DNA of 64,000 nt from Pythium myriotylum (lineage: Eukaryota > Oomycota > Peronosporomycetes > Pythiales > Pythiaceae). The translations under genes were made by a program, and so were the position numbers. The stretch lies in NCBI GenBank assembly GCA_023091665.1, contig JALJCQ010000015.1, positions 2,852,001-2,916,000 on the forward strand, in the 5' to 3' direction. The stretch's first letter is position 1, and every line of letters starts with the position of its first letter. The notes below the pieces were generated by a model. That model did not search any database and was not told the DNA's origin. It was given only the letters and a program-made list of their open reading frames with translations. This document shows positions 41,863 to 52,390 of this stretch, in pieces.

Positions 41863-43237
41863 CAAAGACTACTTGCTGAAGATCGAGGATGTGTTGGGTA
41901 ATCCGGTGACCGTGGTGCTTGTGTCCCACGATCGCTTCTTCCTGAACGAGGTCGCAGAAGAGATCATCTTGTTCCGTGGGTACGATAAAACGCTCCAGTA
42001 CTTTGACGGCAACTATGACACATATGAAGAGACCATGGGTAACAAGAAGAAGTTCAACGAACGCATGCAGACCAAGATCGACGCCAAGACCGAGAAGGTG
42101 AACAAGATGGTCTCGCGTATTCAGCAGCAAGGTAAGAAGTCGAACGACGACAAGAAGATGCAGGTCGCGGCCTCCAAGAAGAAAAAGCTCGAGCGCAACG
42201 GTATGGAGAAGAACGCCAAGGGCCATCGATTCAAGGTCAGCAAAGATCGAGCAGGGTACCACCTAACGCTTCGAGACGGGGCCGAGGACACCGCGAAGTA
42301 TGAGACGGATGTTGCTTACGCTTCGTGGAAGATCCTCTCATCTAGTCCGCCCCAGATCCGCAACTTGACTTCGCTCAAGAATGCGACCATGATCTCGCTT
42401 GAGAACGCGAATTTCCAATACCCCGAGCCCCCTGCTGGATCTGCTGAGAAGTCGACAACCCCCGTGCGCCTGGAGAAAGTGAGCTTGACGATCAATTACG
42501 GCGAGAAGGTCGTCATCGTGGGTCGCAACGGCGCTGGTAAGACGACACTGATGAAATTACTTGATCGGACGCTCAAACCGACAGCGGGCAAGGTCGAATA
42601 CTTCCATGGTGCGCGCATCGAATCGCTCATGCAGCACAACGTTGAAGATCTCAAGCGCCACGAGTGGTCGAGACGACTCACACCGCTCGAGCTGCTCAAG
42701 AAGCGTCTTGAGGACAACGAGAATACAGCTCTGACAGTGAACCAGATCGACCCGAAGTCAGGTCGCGCGGCCCAGAACGACGGCAAACTTCGTGCCCACT
42801 TGAGCAGCTTCGGTATCATGGGCGAAACCGCGGTTGCCACGCCGCTCGAGTCGTTGTCAGGTGGCCAGCTCGTTCGCGTTGGTCTCGCATGGTCCACGTT
42901 CCCGCATCCACCGCATGTGCTTCTGCTCGATGAGCCGACCAACCACCTCGACATGAGTTCGATCCAATTGCTCGCCGAGGCATTGCACAAGTACCAAGGC
43001 GCCGTGGTGCTGATCTCACACGACCTCCACTTTCTTCATGTGCTCGAGAGCGGTGGCGACGACAGTGAAGACGATAGTGACGAGGACAATGACGAGGACG
43101 ACGTCAACCCGAACGCCTTCCGAGTCTTTGAGCTCACGAAGCGCAAGGGAGTCGTGTCGCTCACGCGCCTCGAAGGCGGTGTCGAAGAGTATCGTCAGAA
43201 AGAAGAGCGGAGGAATGCCTCGCTCGGCCGAGTATAA
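40613..43237 (+). CDS. ABCF-type twin-ATPase protein, copy B (874 aa)
   Basis: The start [14 protein letters not shown] equals that of copy A; the longer open frame to 40541 is upstream leader. ABC1 has GPNGIGKST near residue 170, LSGGWQVRI and [12 protein letters not shown]. The linker coiled coil is [23 protein letters not shown]2 has GRNGAGKTT near 636, [13 protein letters not shown] near 748 and [14 protein letters not shown] near 768. An acidic run (SDEDNDEDD) precedes the C-terminus. The first about 417 residues are identical to copy A, the remainder about 80 percent by eye. A soluble translation-related ATPase is expected. It ends convergent with the aldo-keto reductase. Confidence 0.9.
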   Translation: MLPTMFGQQSGHKPKNAVIETDPERPVLSKKEARALKQREKKPAAADRKPSRKKPSGSDPASRDSEAAPPDPDANAAPDPANALSLDGVQIQSGASGAPDADASLEPATASISATSQQSRFQTVTYDEYGKNIHLLQFTLSIVKPSGYALELLRDTVLKLNYGAKYGLVGPNGIGKSTLLQALGDGLVEGLPAALRVLYVNQLDTTSFSQAQTQKSVLQTVLDADVRVAALQRKIDLLQDALLQRHAEGVAFASPRARLAHAVLLLRVIETREAFDRAHKTAVKRSGMRGKDARLRFLEIETELKQLERQLACTLLTPEHAVVRELDEQAALRELHDKLQKYQEELRVLDEASMEARARRILTSMGVDQAKQDAPLSALSGGWQVRILFARVLFMGPDLLLLDEPTNHLDMPSILWLKDYLLKIEDVLGNPVTVVLVSHDRFFLNEVAEEIILFRGYDKTLQYFDGNYDTYEETMGNKKKFNERMQTKIDAKTEKVNKMVSRIQQQGKKSNDDKKMQVAASKKKKLERNGMEKNAKGHRFKVSKDRAGYHLTLRDGAEDTAKYETDVAYASWKILSSSPPQIRNLTSLKNATMISLENANFQYPEPPAGSAEKSTTPVRLEKVSLTINYGEKVVIVGRNGAGKTTLMKLLDRTLKPTAGKVEYFHGARIESLMQHNVEDLKRHEWSRRLTPLELLKKRLEDNENTALTVNQIDPKSGRAAQNDGKLRAHLSSFGIMGETAVATPLESLSGGQLVRVGLAWSTFPHPPHVLLLDEPTNHLDMSSIQLLAEALHKYQGAVVLISHDLHFLHVLESGGDDSEDDSDEDNDEDDVNPNAFRVFELTKRKGVVSLTRLEGGVEEYRQKEERRNASLGRV

Positions 43238-43340
43238 AACGTGTCGTAATTGACTGTAATCGGAGCGGCAAACGCGTCACACACTGCATGTTTTACTTGT
43301 TCATTGAGTCCATTCGACTAAAATCTTTACGCAGCTTCTC

Positions 43341-44402
43341 TTAAAAGTTGGGCATCGTGAAGTCGCCGCCTTCGACGTACTGGCCTCGCATGCTGTAGTA
43401 CGGGTCGCGCTTGGGCGGCGTGTACTGGAACGGCAACAGTTCCTCCATCCGCTGCTTGACCTCGGGCGTGATCTTTTCCACGATCGGGAGCGCCCCGAGG
43501 TTCTCCTCGAGCTGCTCGACGTTCTTGGCGCCAAGGATGACAGACGTGACGTTCTGGTTCGTGAGGCACCAAGCGAGTGCGAGCTGCGCGAGCGAGCAGC
43601 CGAGCTCCTCGGCGACCGGGCGCAGCTTCTCAGTGAGTGCCACGCGGTCCGTGATGTCGCCCTTGAGCTTGGCCCACATGGGCACGCCGAGGCGCGAGGA
43701 CTCGGGCACGCCGTCCTTGTACTTGCCCGTGAGGATGCCGTACTCGAGCGGCGACCAGACCGTGAGGCCGAGCTTGTACTTTTGGTAGAGCGAGGCGAAC
43801 TCGGCCTCGACCTGCGAGCGCACAAAGAGGTTGTACTGCGGCTGCTCGACAACGGGGCGGATGAGGCCGAGGCGGTCGGCGATCTCGCAGGCCTCGATGA
43901 TATCGGCCTCGACCCAGTTGCTCGTGCCCCAGTAGAAAGCCCAGCCCTGGTTGATGATAAAGTTCATGGCGCGCACGGTCTCCTCAATGGGCGTGTACTT
44001 GTCCGGGCGGTGGCAGAAGATGACATCGACGTAGCTCGTGCCGAGGCGCGAGAGCGAGTTCTTGATGCCTTCGACGAGGTGTTTGCGGCAGAGCCCGCGC
44101 GCGTTCGGGCCTTCCTTGGTGCCGCCGAAGATCTTGGTCGAGATGACGATGTCCTCGCGCGTCCAGACGCCGTTCTCGATGCCGCGCTGCAGCACCTGGC
44201 CCACGACGCGCTCCGACGTGCCGTTGGAGTAGATCTCGGCCGTGTCCCAGAGGTTGACGCCGCGCTCAAAGGCGCGCGAGAGGATGGCGTAGGCCTCGTC
44301 CACGAGGTCCATGCTCTTGAACGTGAGGCAGCCGAAGCTGAAGGTCGAGACGAGCAGCCCCGAGTTGCCGAGGAAGCGGTACTTCATGTTGTTGGAAGCC
44401 AT
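43341..44402 (-). CDS. Aldo-keto reductase, voltage-gated K+ channel beta-subunit type (353 aa)
   Basis: The start at MASNNMKYRFLGNSGL fits the family N-terminus; the longer frame to 44543 is low-complexity leader. The catalytic tetrad is visible: Asp and Tyr in NLWDTAEIYSNG, Lys in VISTKIFGG, His in VDVIFCHRPD. Cofactor-binding segments include GTSNWVEADI, QPQYNLFVR, WSPLEYGILTGKY and SVILGAKNVEQLEENL, as in Shaker beta subunits and related YghZ-like AKRs. It reduces aldehydes or ketones with NADPH; a channel partner is possible but not shown. An initiator-like GCCACTCGCGAATTTCGCC lies about 32-50 bp upstream of this ATG, which supports the start. Confidence 0.9.
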   Translation of the reverse strand: MASNNMKYRFLGNSGLLVSTFSFGCLTFKSMDLVDEAYAILSRAFERGVNLWDTAEIYSNGTSERVVGQVLQRGIENGVWTREDIVISTKIFGGTKEGPNARGLCRKHLVEGIKNSLSRLGTSYVDVIFCHRPDKYTPIEETVRAMNFIINQGWAFYWGTSNWVEADIIEACEIADRLGLIRPVVEQPQYNLFVRSQVEAEFASLYQKYKLGLTVWSPLEYGILTGKYKDGVPESSRLGVPMWAKLKGDITDRVALTEKLRPVAEELGCSLAQLALAWCLTNQNVTSVILGAKNVEQLEENLGALPIVEKITPEVKQRMEELLPFQYTPPKRDPYYSMRGQYVEGGDFTMPNF

Positions 44403-44433
44403 GGCTGAGCTGTCGTGGTCGTGGCGTGCGCAG

Positions 44434-44452
44434 GCGAAATTCGCGAGTGGCT
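44434..44452 (-). promoter_or_regulatory. Initiator-like element of the aldo-keto reductase gene
   Basis: On the minus strand GCCACTCGCGAATTTCGCC fits the loose oomycete Inr pattern at the expected distance from the ATG at 44402. Confidence 0.4.
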
Positions 44453-44969
44453 GAGGTGGCGATGGATGATCGGAAGGAGGAGGAGGAGCGCCGCCGTCTT
44501 CCCGCTGGACGAAAGAGCCTCGGGGACGAAGAGAATCACCCATGTGAACCAGATGCCGCCGCGTGCCTGGTCTGCCCAGTCCAACTCTGCGCGCGGCGGT
44601 GATTCGTTGTCCGAGACGCTTGTCTCATGCACTTTTGAAGAGTCAACGAAGCGATCAAGACCGTGGGGCGACTGGAAACGACACCCCACTCGCCTCGACC
44701 GAGATGACGCGTGGCCAGAAAACCGAGCCTCGCTCGAGAGCGAGCTCGTTCGCCACGCAAATCGTCGTCGGCTCTTCGAAAAGACCGCGCGACACGTCAA
44801 CTACTTCTCTTTTGACGTGAGACTTTCGACTCGAGAGGCCACCAGGATGGCGATAAGCGGAGACCGTGGCCTTGGGTTCAGCACGCTTTCGTGCGTGGCA
44901 ATGAGAGCCTCGTCGCGTCAAGGCCCATGGTCAGGATGCGAGTAAGATACTGTAGCGACCCAACGGGAG

Positions 44970-45653
44970 CTACTCGACTTCTATTATCTCGTCCACTTCT
45001 TCTGCGAACGCGACCTCCTCGAGCACTTCATCGGGGGCGTCGCGGTGGCGGCTCACGCGTGCGTGGGCGACGCTGAAGAGCACCATGACGGCGCCGACAG
45101 TGCCGAACGACACGGCCGTCTGCAGCGCGGCCTTGGGGCCCTGGCGAGCGCGCAGCAGCGCACCGGCGAGCGGCGCGGCGAGCAGCACCGTGACCAGATC
45201 GGCTCGCTCGTGGCCTCGCGCGGCGTCGAGCCCCCAGGACGCGACGCGGAAGAGCCCCGTGACGATGGCGATGCGGCCGGCGGTCTGCGGGATCACGTGC
45301 TTGCCGTGGTGGAGGATACCACGCAGCCTCTGGTGCTTGGGCGACTCACGCGCGCCGTCGACGACGGCCAGCAGGCTGCCGAAGAGCGTCCCGTAGAGGA
45401 AACCCGTGCCCACGGAGTCGACGATGGCGCGCAGACGCGGAGGAACGAGGCTCGGCGTCGGCGTGGCGTCGTGGCGCGAGTTCGGCTCGTGCGGAAGCCG
45501 CCGGAGCAGCGACGCGTCGGCCGCGGCGTCGTGCGCGTGCGTGACGACGGCGCAGGCGCCCGGAGACTCCTCGGGCTCGACGCTCGCGCCCGGAAGAGCT
45601 CGCATCTTGGTGCTTGGAGCGACGTGGGGGGATTGCGAGAAAGGCGGCTGCAT
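44970..45653 (-). CDS. Tim17/Tim22/Tim23-like membrane protein (227 aa)
   Basis: A hydrophilic N-terminus of about 75 residues precedes a membrane region with Gly-rich helices spaced as in the Tim17 family: VDSVGTGFLYGTLFGSLLAVVDG, AGRIAIVTGLFRVASWGLDAARG, LLAAPLAGALLRARQGPKAA and FGTVGAVMVLFSVA. Members of the family form inner-membrane import channels or respiratory-chain and plastid membrane proteins. The end is acidic (EEVAFAEEVDEIIEVE). The call rests on helix spacing and an RxxD-like turn between helices 2 and 3, so it is moderate. The short distance to the divergent AKR suggests separate promoters. Confidence 0.5.
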   Translation of the reverse strand: MQPPFSQSPHVAPSTKMRALPGASVEPEESPGACAVVTHAHDAAADASLLRRLPHEPNSRHDATPTPSLVPPRLRAIVDSVGTGFLYGTLFGSLLAVVDGARESPKHQRLRGILHHGKHVIPQTAGRIAIVTGLFRVASWGLDAARGHERADLVTVLLAAPLAGALLRARQGPKAALQTAVSFGTVGAVMVLFSVAHARVSRHRDAPDEVLEEVAFAEEVDEIIEVE

Positions 45654-45894
45654 GGCTTTGCCGCAAAGGTGCTCAACGGTAAGTTACCGAATGTACGGTA
45701 ATGTTTCGTGGAGAGAGAGATTGAAAGATTACGGAAGGCGTTGGGAATGTATTTTTTCGAAACGGGTTAGATTGCAGTTGACTCAGAGATCAACTGAGAC
45801 GTGCATAGTCGGGACACGAATTTATTGTCTGGTGTTGGATCTGGATCGGTTGAATGACCAACCCAACTACAGTACAGGACGACGATAGCCGTCT

Positions 45895-46625
45895 CTAGAA
45901 GATGGCGATCGTGGCCGAGGTCACGCCCGACTTGGCGGCCGTCTTGCCCTTACCACTCTTCATCCAGCACGTGCCACCGTTGTGGTTGCTCCACGTGTAC
46001 GCCTTGCAGTCCTTGTTGGCCTTGCAGACGCCACAGCAAATGCCGGCGTCCTTGGCCGGCTTGTTGCCAATGTCATTACCGACGTAGTCGACGTTGTACT
46101 CAGCAGCGCAGACGCCTCCGTAGAGTGGTCGAGTGGACGAGGAGATGGTGCCAGGCTTGTACACGGTCTGACCGACAGCCTTCTTCAGCCAACAGGTGCC
46201 GCCGAGGTAGTTGTTCCACGCGTAGGCTGTGCAGCCAGGGTACTCATTACAGATATCGCAACAGGCACCGGCGGTCTTGCCTGGACGGCTGGCAATGTCC
46301 ATTCCAATAAAGTCGATGTCCTTGAAGTCGACGGCGTGTCTCGCACACAGCTCGTGGCCGTGACACCTGGTCTGTTGACGAGCTTGCCGGCGTGGGACTT
46401 GAGCCAGCAGGTGCCACCAAGGTAGTTGTTCCATGTCCAGGTGAGGCAGTTGGCCTGCTTCTCGCAGAAGCTGTCACACTGGTTGACGTTGCCACGGACG
46501 TTGGCGAGATCGAAGCCGGGTCGGTCCATGTTGGGGATGACGTTGCAGTTGGCGGCAGAGACCGAGGTGGAGGCGACGAGCGCGGTCAAGGCAGCAGCCT
46601 TGAGGAAGAGACCAGCAGAGTGCAT
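45895..46625 (-). pseudogene. PAN protein P4, frameshifted by a 13-nt deletion
   Basis: It starts MHSAGLFLKAAALTALVAST (signal peptide). Module 1 (ANCLTWTWNNYLGGTCWLKS) is intact up to SCVRDTPS. Against the intact paralogue at 49205, 13 bases are missing after the TPS codons, which shifts the frame; the rest (DFKDIDFIGMDIASRPG ... CWMKSGKGKTAAKSG) continues in another frame. A truncated product would run out of frame for about 50 residues. It is the left arm of an inverted repeat whose right copy (47800) carries the same deletion. Confidence 0.85.
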
Positions 46626-46946
46626 GGTAGGAGGTGAGTTGTTAGGGAAGCGTGAGGCTTGTGTCGCAAAAGACGGAATGAGAATCATGAGAGAGCTTGG
46701 CTCGCATCGGCTCGGCATGGAACCTGGAATGCGACGGCAACTACTGACGGCTGTTGAGGATGGGCCGGCTTGGTTCACGAACATCCACGGACGAATACGG
46801 TAGTCTATCGATCAACTGTTTGTTGATGTGGGCATTCTATCGTCGGAAAGTGTGGGTGGAGGCACGATCGAGTCAAATTTCGCGGTCTGCGAAAGACGTG
46901 GTGTGGGCGATGGAACCCTGCCATAGGGTTTCGTGGTGGCATTTGT
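45896..46946 (-). repeat. Inverted-repeat arm 2L
   Basis: Reverse complement of 47479-48529, identical as far as I can see (translations in several frames agree). Weaker similarity continues about 40 bp beyond the outer end. Confidence 0.85.
46665..46683 (-). promoter_or_regulatory. Initiator of PAN pseudogene P4
   Basis: TCTCATTCCGTCTTTTGCG on the minus strand, about 40-58 bp upstream of the ATG at 46625. Confidence 0.6.
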
Positions 46947-47478
46947 GACTCTCTTTCGGGGCTCCAGCTGTGATGTGTCTGAGTGCCGTGGTGTTTCAGC
47001 ATGACTCGTAGATCCGTCAACATGAGGTTTATGGGTTGGCACGCTATAAACCTGTAGCGGGCTTGCGCCAGAATTGTTATGGACCCATTTTCCAACGTAA
47101 GAGATCGTTGTCGAGGAGAGCTGTGACTCGTGCGAGTCCGTCTCAACTCATGTGATGAAGGACTGAATGCTTCGGCCCTCGTCCAGTGACTCGTAGACGC
47201 CACCGACTGTGGTGTCACTCTAGAAGCGCTGGCATCAGCGATGAGTTCTTTGTACTGTATCAGCAAAACTGATTGTGTCACATTAAGGATGTCGTTCATG
47301 GGCAGTGAGACTGAATCTTCCCTGTGACAGATCACACAGGTGGGTACAGACTGTACCATCCTTTCATTGCCTTTCCCTCGCTCCCTGGCTCATCTGGGAG
47401 AACACTAAATACTATCGATTACCAACTACAGCACGCTATGAACTAGTAGAGTGTTCGCGGACACAGTTCAATTGGATG
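46947..47478. other. 532-bp spacer of inverted repeat 2
   Basis: No gene seen. It separates the two arms and holds only short, uncharacteristic frames. Confidence 0.6.
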
Positions 47479-48529
47479 ACAAATGCCACCACGAAACCCT
47501 ATGGCAGGGTTCCATCGCCCACACCACGTCTTTCGCAGACCGCGAAATTTGACTCGATCGTGCCTCCACCCACACTTTCCGACGATAGAATGCCCACATC
47601 AACAAACAGTTGATCGATAGACTACCGTATTCGTCCGTGGATGTTCGTGAACCAAGCCGGCCCATCCTCAACAGCCGTCAGTAGTTGCCGTCGCATTCCA
47701 GGTTCCATGCCGAGCCGATGCGAGCCAAGCTCTCTCATGATTCTCATTCCGTCTTTTGCGACACAAGCCTCACGCTTCCCTAACAACTCACCTCCTACCA
47801 TGCACTCTGCTGGTCTCTTCCTCAAGGCTGCTGCCTTGACCGCGCTCGTCGCCTCCACCTCGGTCTCTGCCGCCAACTGCAACGTCATCCCCAACATGGA
47901 CCGACCCGGCTTCGATCTCGCCAACGTCCGTGGCAACGTCAACCAGTGTGACAGCTTCTGCGAGAAGCAGGCCAACTGCCTCACCTGGACATGGAACAAC
48001 TACCTTGGTGGCACCTGCTGGCTCAAGTCCCACGCCGGCAAGCTCGTCAACAGACCAGGTGTCACGGCCACGAGCTGTGTGCGAGACACGCCGTCGACTT
48101 CAAGGACATCGACTTTATTGGAATGGACATTGCCAGCCGTCCAGGCAAGACCGCCGGTGCCTGTTGCGATATCTGTAATGAGTACCCTGGCTGCACAGCC
48201 TACGCGTGGAACAACTACCTCGGCGGCACCTGTTGGCTGAAGAAGGCTGTCGGTCAGACCGTGTACAAGCCTGGCACCATCTCCTCGTCCACTCGACCAC
48301 TCTACGGAGGCGTCTGCGCTGCTGAGTACAACGTCGACTACGTCGGTAATGACATTGGCAACAAGCCGGCCAAGGACGCCGGCATTTGCTGTGGCGTCTG
48401 CAAGGCCAACAAGGACTGCAAGGCGTACACGTGGAGCAACCACAACGGTGGCACGTGCTGGATGAAGAGTGGTAAGGGCAAGACGGCCGCCAAGTCGGGC
48501 GTGACCTCGGCCACGATCGCCATCTTCTA
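47479..48529 (+). repeat. Inverted-repeat arm 2R
   Basis: Partner of 45896-46946. The first difference at the outer end is the stop codon itself (TAA here, TAG in the left copy). Confidence 0.85.
47742..47760 (+). promoter_or_regulatory. Initiator of PAN pseudogene P5
   Basis: TCTCATTCCGTCTTTTGCG, the mirror of the P4 element, about 40-58 bp before the ATG at 47800. Confidence 0.6.
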
Positions 48530-48530
48530 A
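47800..48530 (+). pseudogene. PAN protein P5, identical frameshifted copy of P4
   Basis: Same signal peptide, modules and 13-nt deletion as P4, in the opposite orientation. The out-of-frame second and third modules are intact, with GGTCWLKKA and GGTCWMKSG. Because both copies share the deletion it preceded the inverted duplication, or was copied by gene conversion. Confidence 0.85.
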
Positions 48531-49204
48531 AGACGACTATCGTCCTGTAGTTCGGTTGGTCGTTCTATCGTAATGGAGAAGTTCTCTTCTGCCTGGAATG
48601 TTCTGAATGTCTTCCGACAAGAAATGATCATAACCTTACACACATAATGCGACTACTGGGAGAAGTACTGATGGTACGAACCACACATTGCGAGCAAAAC
48701 TACGCATAGAAGTTTTTCTATCTACCTTCAATCTGTCTCGTAGCTTTGAGAAGATTAAAAGTGCACGCTACCAATCTGATAACTTCCACTAAAGCCGCAG
48801 AGGTCTCATATCCTTAGGGGTTCAACTGATTTCCATTTGCGAGGACTTCTCGTTCTGCTACTCTAACACACTACGATACATCTAGTTTACACGTGCTATG
48901 TAGCGCGCGAAGAACACACATACCCCATGGTTAACGCTAAGGTGGTGAGCTGGGAGCTCAGATCTTGATGTTCCTCGGAGTTTCTTGCAGTGCGTTGGAT
49001 CGCTTTGGTGTGGTCGACGACCAAGCGAATATCGCGTTCGATCAATACGGAGGTAGGAAGTGCGTCAATGGCCTCATATCCTTAGGCCAGAGTCACTAGT
49101 GAACTGATGATCAAGAGGGCAAAATTGAATGTACTTCAGTATCAGATATATCGGAAGGGCATCGAGTAACGGTTCTGAAAGATTCCTCCCTGCAAGATCG
49201 AAGC
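48531..49204. other. Intergenic region between P5 and P6
   Basis: About 670 bp between convergent PAN genes. No gene or named repeat is seen. Confidence 0.5.
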
Positions 49205-49957
49205 TTAGAAGATGGCGATCGTGGCCGAGGTCACGCCCGACTTGGCGGCCGTCTTGCCCTTACCACTCTTCATCCAGCACGTGCCACCGTTGTGGTTGCT
49301 CCACGTGTACGCCTTGCAGTCCTTGTTGGCCTTGCAGACGCCACAGCAAATGCCGGCGTCCTTGGCCGGCTTGTTGCCAATGTCATTACCGACGTAGTCG
49401 ACGTTGTACTCGGCCGCACACACGCCGCCATAGAGAGGAAGGATCGACGACGAAATCACACCGGGCTTGTACTCAGTCTGACCGACAGCCTTCTTCAGCC
49501 AGCACGTACCGCCGAGGTAGTCGTTCCACGCGTACGCCGTGCAGCCAGCATACTCATTACAGATATCACAGCACGCACCGGCGGTCTTGCCTGGACGGCT
49601 GGCGATGTCCATACCGACAAAGTCAATGTCCTTGAAGTCGTTGCAGACAAGCGACGGCGTGTTTCGCACGCAGCTCGTGGCGGTGACGCCAGCCTTGTCG
49701 ATGAGCTTGCCAGCACGGTGTTTGAGCCAGCAGGTGCCACCTTGGTGGTTGCTCCAAGTCCAGGTGAGGCAGTTGGCCTGCTTCTCACAGAAGCTGTCAC
49801 ACTGGTTGACGTTGCCACGGACGTTGCCGAGATCAAAGCCAAGACGATCCTTGTTAGCGAGCGTCGTGCAGTTGGCGGCTCCTTGCTCAAACGCGGAGGC
49901 GGACGAGACGAGCGCAGTCAAGGCAGCAGCCTTGAGGAAGAGACCAGCGGAGTGCAT
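49205..49957 (-). CDS. Secreted three-module PAN protein P6 (250 aa)
   Basis: The signal peptide MHSAGLFLKAAALTALVSSA ends near residue 22. Module 1 (about 30-98) is atypical: FDLGNVRGNVNQC, CEKQANCLTWTWSNHQ, GGTCWLKH, without the CC pair. Modules 2 (about 103-170) and 3 (about 178-250) have the CC-x2-C pattern, GC-x-AYAWNDY/KAYTWSNH and GGTCWLKK/GGTCWMKS, as in the PAN_4 family. No CBM1 domain is seen, unlike CBEL. Likely an extracellular carbohydrate- or protein-binding protein, possibly wall-associated. Its last 208 bp are identical to those of P4. The upstream in-frame leader to 50035 is 5' UTR, since the initiator lies at 49996-50014. Confidence 0.85.
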   Translation of the reverse strand: MHSAGLFLKAAALTALVSSASAFEQGAANCTTLANKDRLGFDLGNVRGNVNQCDSFCEKQANCLTWTWSNHQGGTCWLKHRAGKLIDKAGVTATSCVRNTPSLVCNDFKDIDFVGMDIASRPGKTAGACCDICNEYAGCTAYAWNDYLGGTCWLKKAVGQTEYKPGVISSSILPLYGGVCAAEYNVDYVGNDIGNKPAKDAGICCGVCKANKDCKAYTWSNHNGGTCWMKSGKGKTAAKSGVTSATIAIF

Positions 49958-49995
49958 GGTAGCGTGGTGGGGAGTTGGAAAGCTTGGAGGTTGAG

Positions 49996-50014
49996 CGCAA
50001 AAAGCGGAATGAGC
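49996..50014 (-). promoter_or_regulatory. Initiator of PAN gene P6
   Basis: Minus strand GCTCATTCCGCTTTTTGCG, an almost perfect oomycete Inr, 39-57 bp before the ATG. Confidence 0.7.
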
Positions 50015-50057
50015 TTTCTCGACGAACACGCTCACTTCATGGGGCTGCGATCGGGGC

Positions 50058-51183
50058 AGCGGGACTTGCAGGGGAAGTTACTCGAAGGGACACGACTGCC
50101 AGAGGGACACGATGTGTACGGTACAGAGGATCGCACCCATGTTGGTCTCCACAGGGAGATGCACGGGCTTGGTACCTGAAAAATTTAAGCCTCGAATCTT
50201 TGTCCCCGCGCCAACTGGTGAAGCCTGCTGAACTCTCAGTCTGGGTGGAGGAACGAACAGATCCCCTTTCCCGGCGTTGCAAACGCATCGCGCCAGCGCC
50301 CCGATTCTCTCCATGGTGGATTCCAGGATGCAATTCTCTGCAGGCGGAGAATCCACAGAACGGCATCCACAGCACCCCCTGTCACAGCCTCGACGTCGTC
50401 GATTCTTTGAACCCGATGCTGAAGGCCATACAAAACTCGCACTCGACGGACGAAACATTACGCTTCCGACCAGCACGTTCCACTGTGGTGGCACGCTGTG
50501 CAATCTCTTCAACAGGACGCGATGGGTCTGTTCGCAACAGACAGACGAGCTCGTTTCCCACACTTGGAAATAATCCCCACCGACTTTGTCTTTGAAAAGA
50601 TTTGAAAAATCTCACGACTAATGCATCTAGAGATGATTCTCTTCCCCATAAATCACCGGTTAAGTCTCACATACTGAGGGGTCCACCACTCACTGGAGAC
50701 TGGAGGACTGGCCATGGACGCTTGCCAAATTTCTCCGTCTCGCCAAGCTGTCCAAGAAGCGCCAAGTGGGGACGAGGACGCATGCCGCGTCAGCCACCAA
50801 CGGCGGGAAAGCAACTGCGGCGTCTGCCAACTTCAAGAAGAGCCACTGACACAAGTGAGCGGAAATCATGGGACGTCAACAACCTGTGACAGGGAGGATC
50901 ACCTTGTTGACTGAGATCCGAGCAGACGAGCCGTGGCCATGTTGCTACATAAGAGTCTGTAACCGCTCTACACTGCATTTTAGACAGCACGCGCTCACGA
51001 GAGACGCTCTTATTCAGCAACTTCAACGAAGATCCACGAAGATGAGTTCCGGTCGCATCCATTACTAATGGTGCAACTTCGAAGCTTCGTCGAAAATTTT
51101 CGAACAAGAAGAAGTAAGCATTCATACAATCAATTTATGCAAACTAAAGTTGGCACGGTGTCGTCTTCGTGACCGAAGCTCGC
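50058..51183. other. 1.1-kb region between P6 and P7
   Basis: Small open frames only, none recognised. No RNA gene or repeat seen. Confidence 0.45.
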
Positions 51184-51924
51184 TTAGAAGATGGCGATCG
51201 TGGCCGAAGTCACGCCCGACTTTGCCACCGTGGCGCCCTTGCCGCTCTTCATCCAGCACGTGCCGCCGTTGTAGTCACTCCACGTGTACGCCTTGCAGCC
51301 AGCAGTAGCCTTGCAGACACCGCAGCAGATGCCGGCGTCCTTAGCTGGCTTGTTGCCGATGTCGTTGCCGACGTAGTCGACGTTGTACTGCACGGGGCAG
51401 ACGCCGCCGTACAGAGGAAGCAGCGAGGACGAGATCACGCCGGGCTTGTACTCGACCTGGCCCACGGCCTTCTTGAGCCAGCAGGTGCCGCCGTTGAGAT
51501 CGCTCCAGGCGTACGCCGTGCAGCCCGTGAATTCGTTGCAGATGTCACAGCACGCACCCGCAGACTTGCCGGGCTTGTTGCCAATGTCCATCTGCACGAA
51601 GTCAATGTCCTTGAAGTCATTGCAGACCAGCGACGGCACGTCGAGCACGCACTCTGTGGCCGTGACGCCGGGCTTGTCGAGCAGCGGGCCAGCACGGGAC
51701 TTGAGCCAGCACGTGCCGCCGTTGTAGTTGCTCCAGGTCCAGGTCACGCAGCCTGGCGTATGGACACACTCGTTCGGGCAGTTGCCGACCGGGCCACGCA
51801 CATTGCCGAGGTCGAAGCCGAGGCGATCCTTGTTGGCGAGCGTCGTGCAGTTCGCGGCCTGCTCGAAGGCAGTGGTCGACGAAGCGAGCGCCGTGGCGGC
51901 GAGGAGGAGACCAGCAGCGAGCAT
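51184..51924 (-). CDS. Secreted three-module PAN protein P7 (246 aa)
   Basis: The start MLAAGLLLAATALASSTTAF gives a clean signal peptide; the frame stays open upstream to 52206 but the initiator lies between, so that part is leader. Module 1: FDLGNVRGPVGNC, CVHTPGCVTWTWSNYN, GGTCWLKSR. Modules 2 and 3 carry CCDICNEFTGCTAYAWSDL and CCGVCKATAGCKAYTWSDY, each followed by GGTCW. Module 1 differs from P6 in having CPNECVHTPGC. It shares the last-module family sequence (KSGVTSATIAIF) with P4-P6 but is more diverged, so it is an older paralogue. Expected role: extracellular binding protein. Confidence 0.85.
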   Translation of the reverse strand: MLAAGLLLAATALASSTTAFEQAANCTTLANKDRLGFDLGNVRGPVGNCPNECVHTPGCVTWTWSNYNGGTCWLKSRAGPLLDKPGVTATECVLDVPSLVCNDFKDIDFVQMDIGNKPGKSAGACCDICNEFTGCTAYAWSDLNGGTCWLKKAVGQVEYKPGVISSSLLPLYGGVCPVQYNVDYVGNDIGNKPAKDAGICCGVCKATAGCKAYTWSDYNGGTCWMKSGKGATVAKSGVTSATIAIF

Positions 51925-51983
51925 GGTGGAAGGAGGAGTGGAAAGTTGCTTGGAAGCGTGGAGAGGAAGCTTGATGCTTGAGA

Positions 51984-52002
51984 CGCAAAATGCGGAATGA
52001 GC
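51984..52002 (-). promoter_or_regulatory. Initiator of PAN gene P7
   Basis: Minus strand GCTCATTCCGCATTTTGCG, a perfect match to the oomycete Inr, 60-78 bp before the ATG at 51924. Confidence 0.75.
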
Positions 52003-52390
52003 AGCATATAGCCAACGCTTCCAAGCCTCGGCCCGACAAGAGGAGTCCTCTTTGCACGGGAAGGAAGCTCGTTGATGGCTCTCTTCAAAGCTCCCGACGT
52101 CTGCAAACTTGCGCCCGTGCTCTTCCCGGAGCCAACGCAGCTGAAAGGGGAGGCATGGAGAAACGCTTCCAACGCGCCGAAATCTAGAAACACGCGCCCA
52201 ATACAAGAGCGACTGGGCGAGTCAACTTCAATGTTGCAGGGATCAGTCACCGAGAGGACTGCCAAGTTGCGACTTCAAGTGACTCTTTCTCGCCACTGGC
52301 AACGGGCACATGCGAAGTGTCTCTTCAGGAGCCACACGATCGCGGGTCCCGTGAGAGGAGCGCGAACACAGATCGCAGGAGGAGTCCGCA

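Noticed and set aside
51925..52206. N-terminal extension of PAN protein P7 (94 codons)
   Set aside because: The consensus initiator lies inside it and the signal peptide begins at the later Met.
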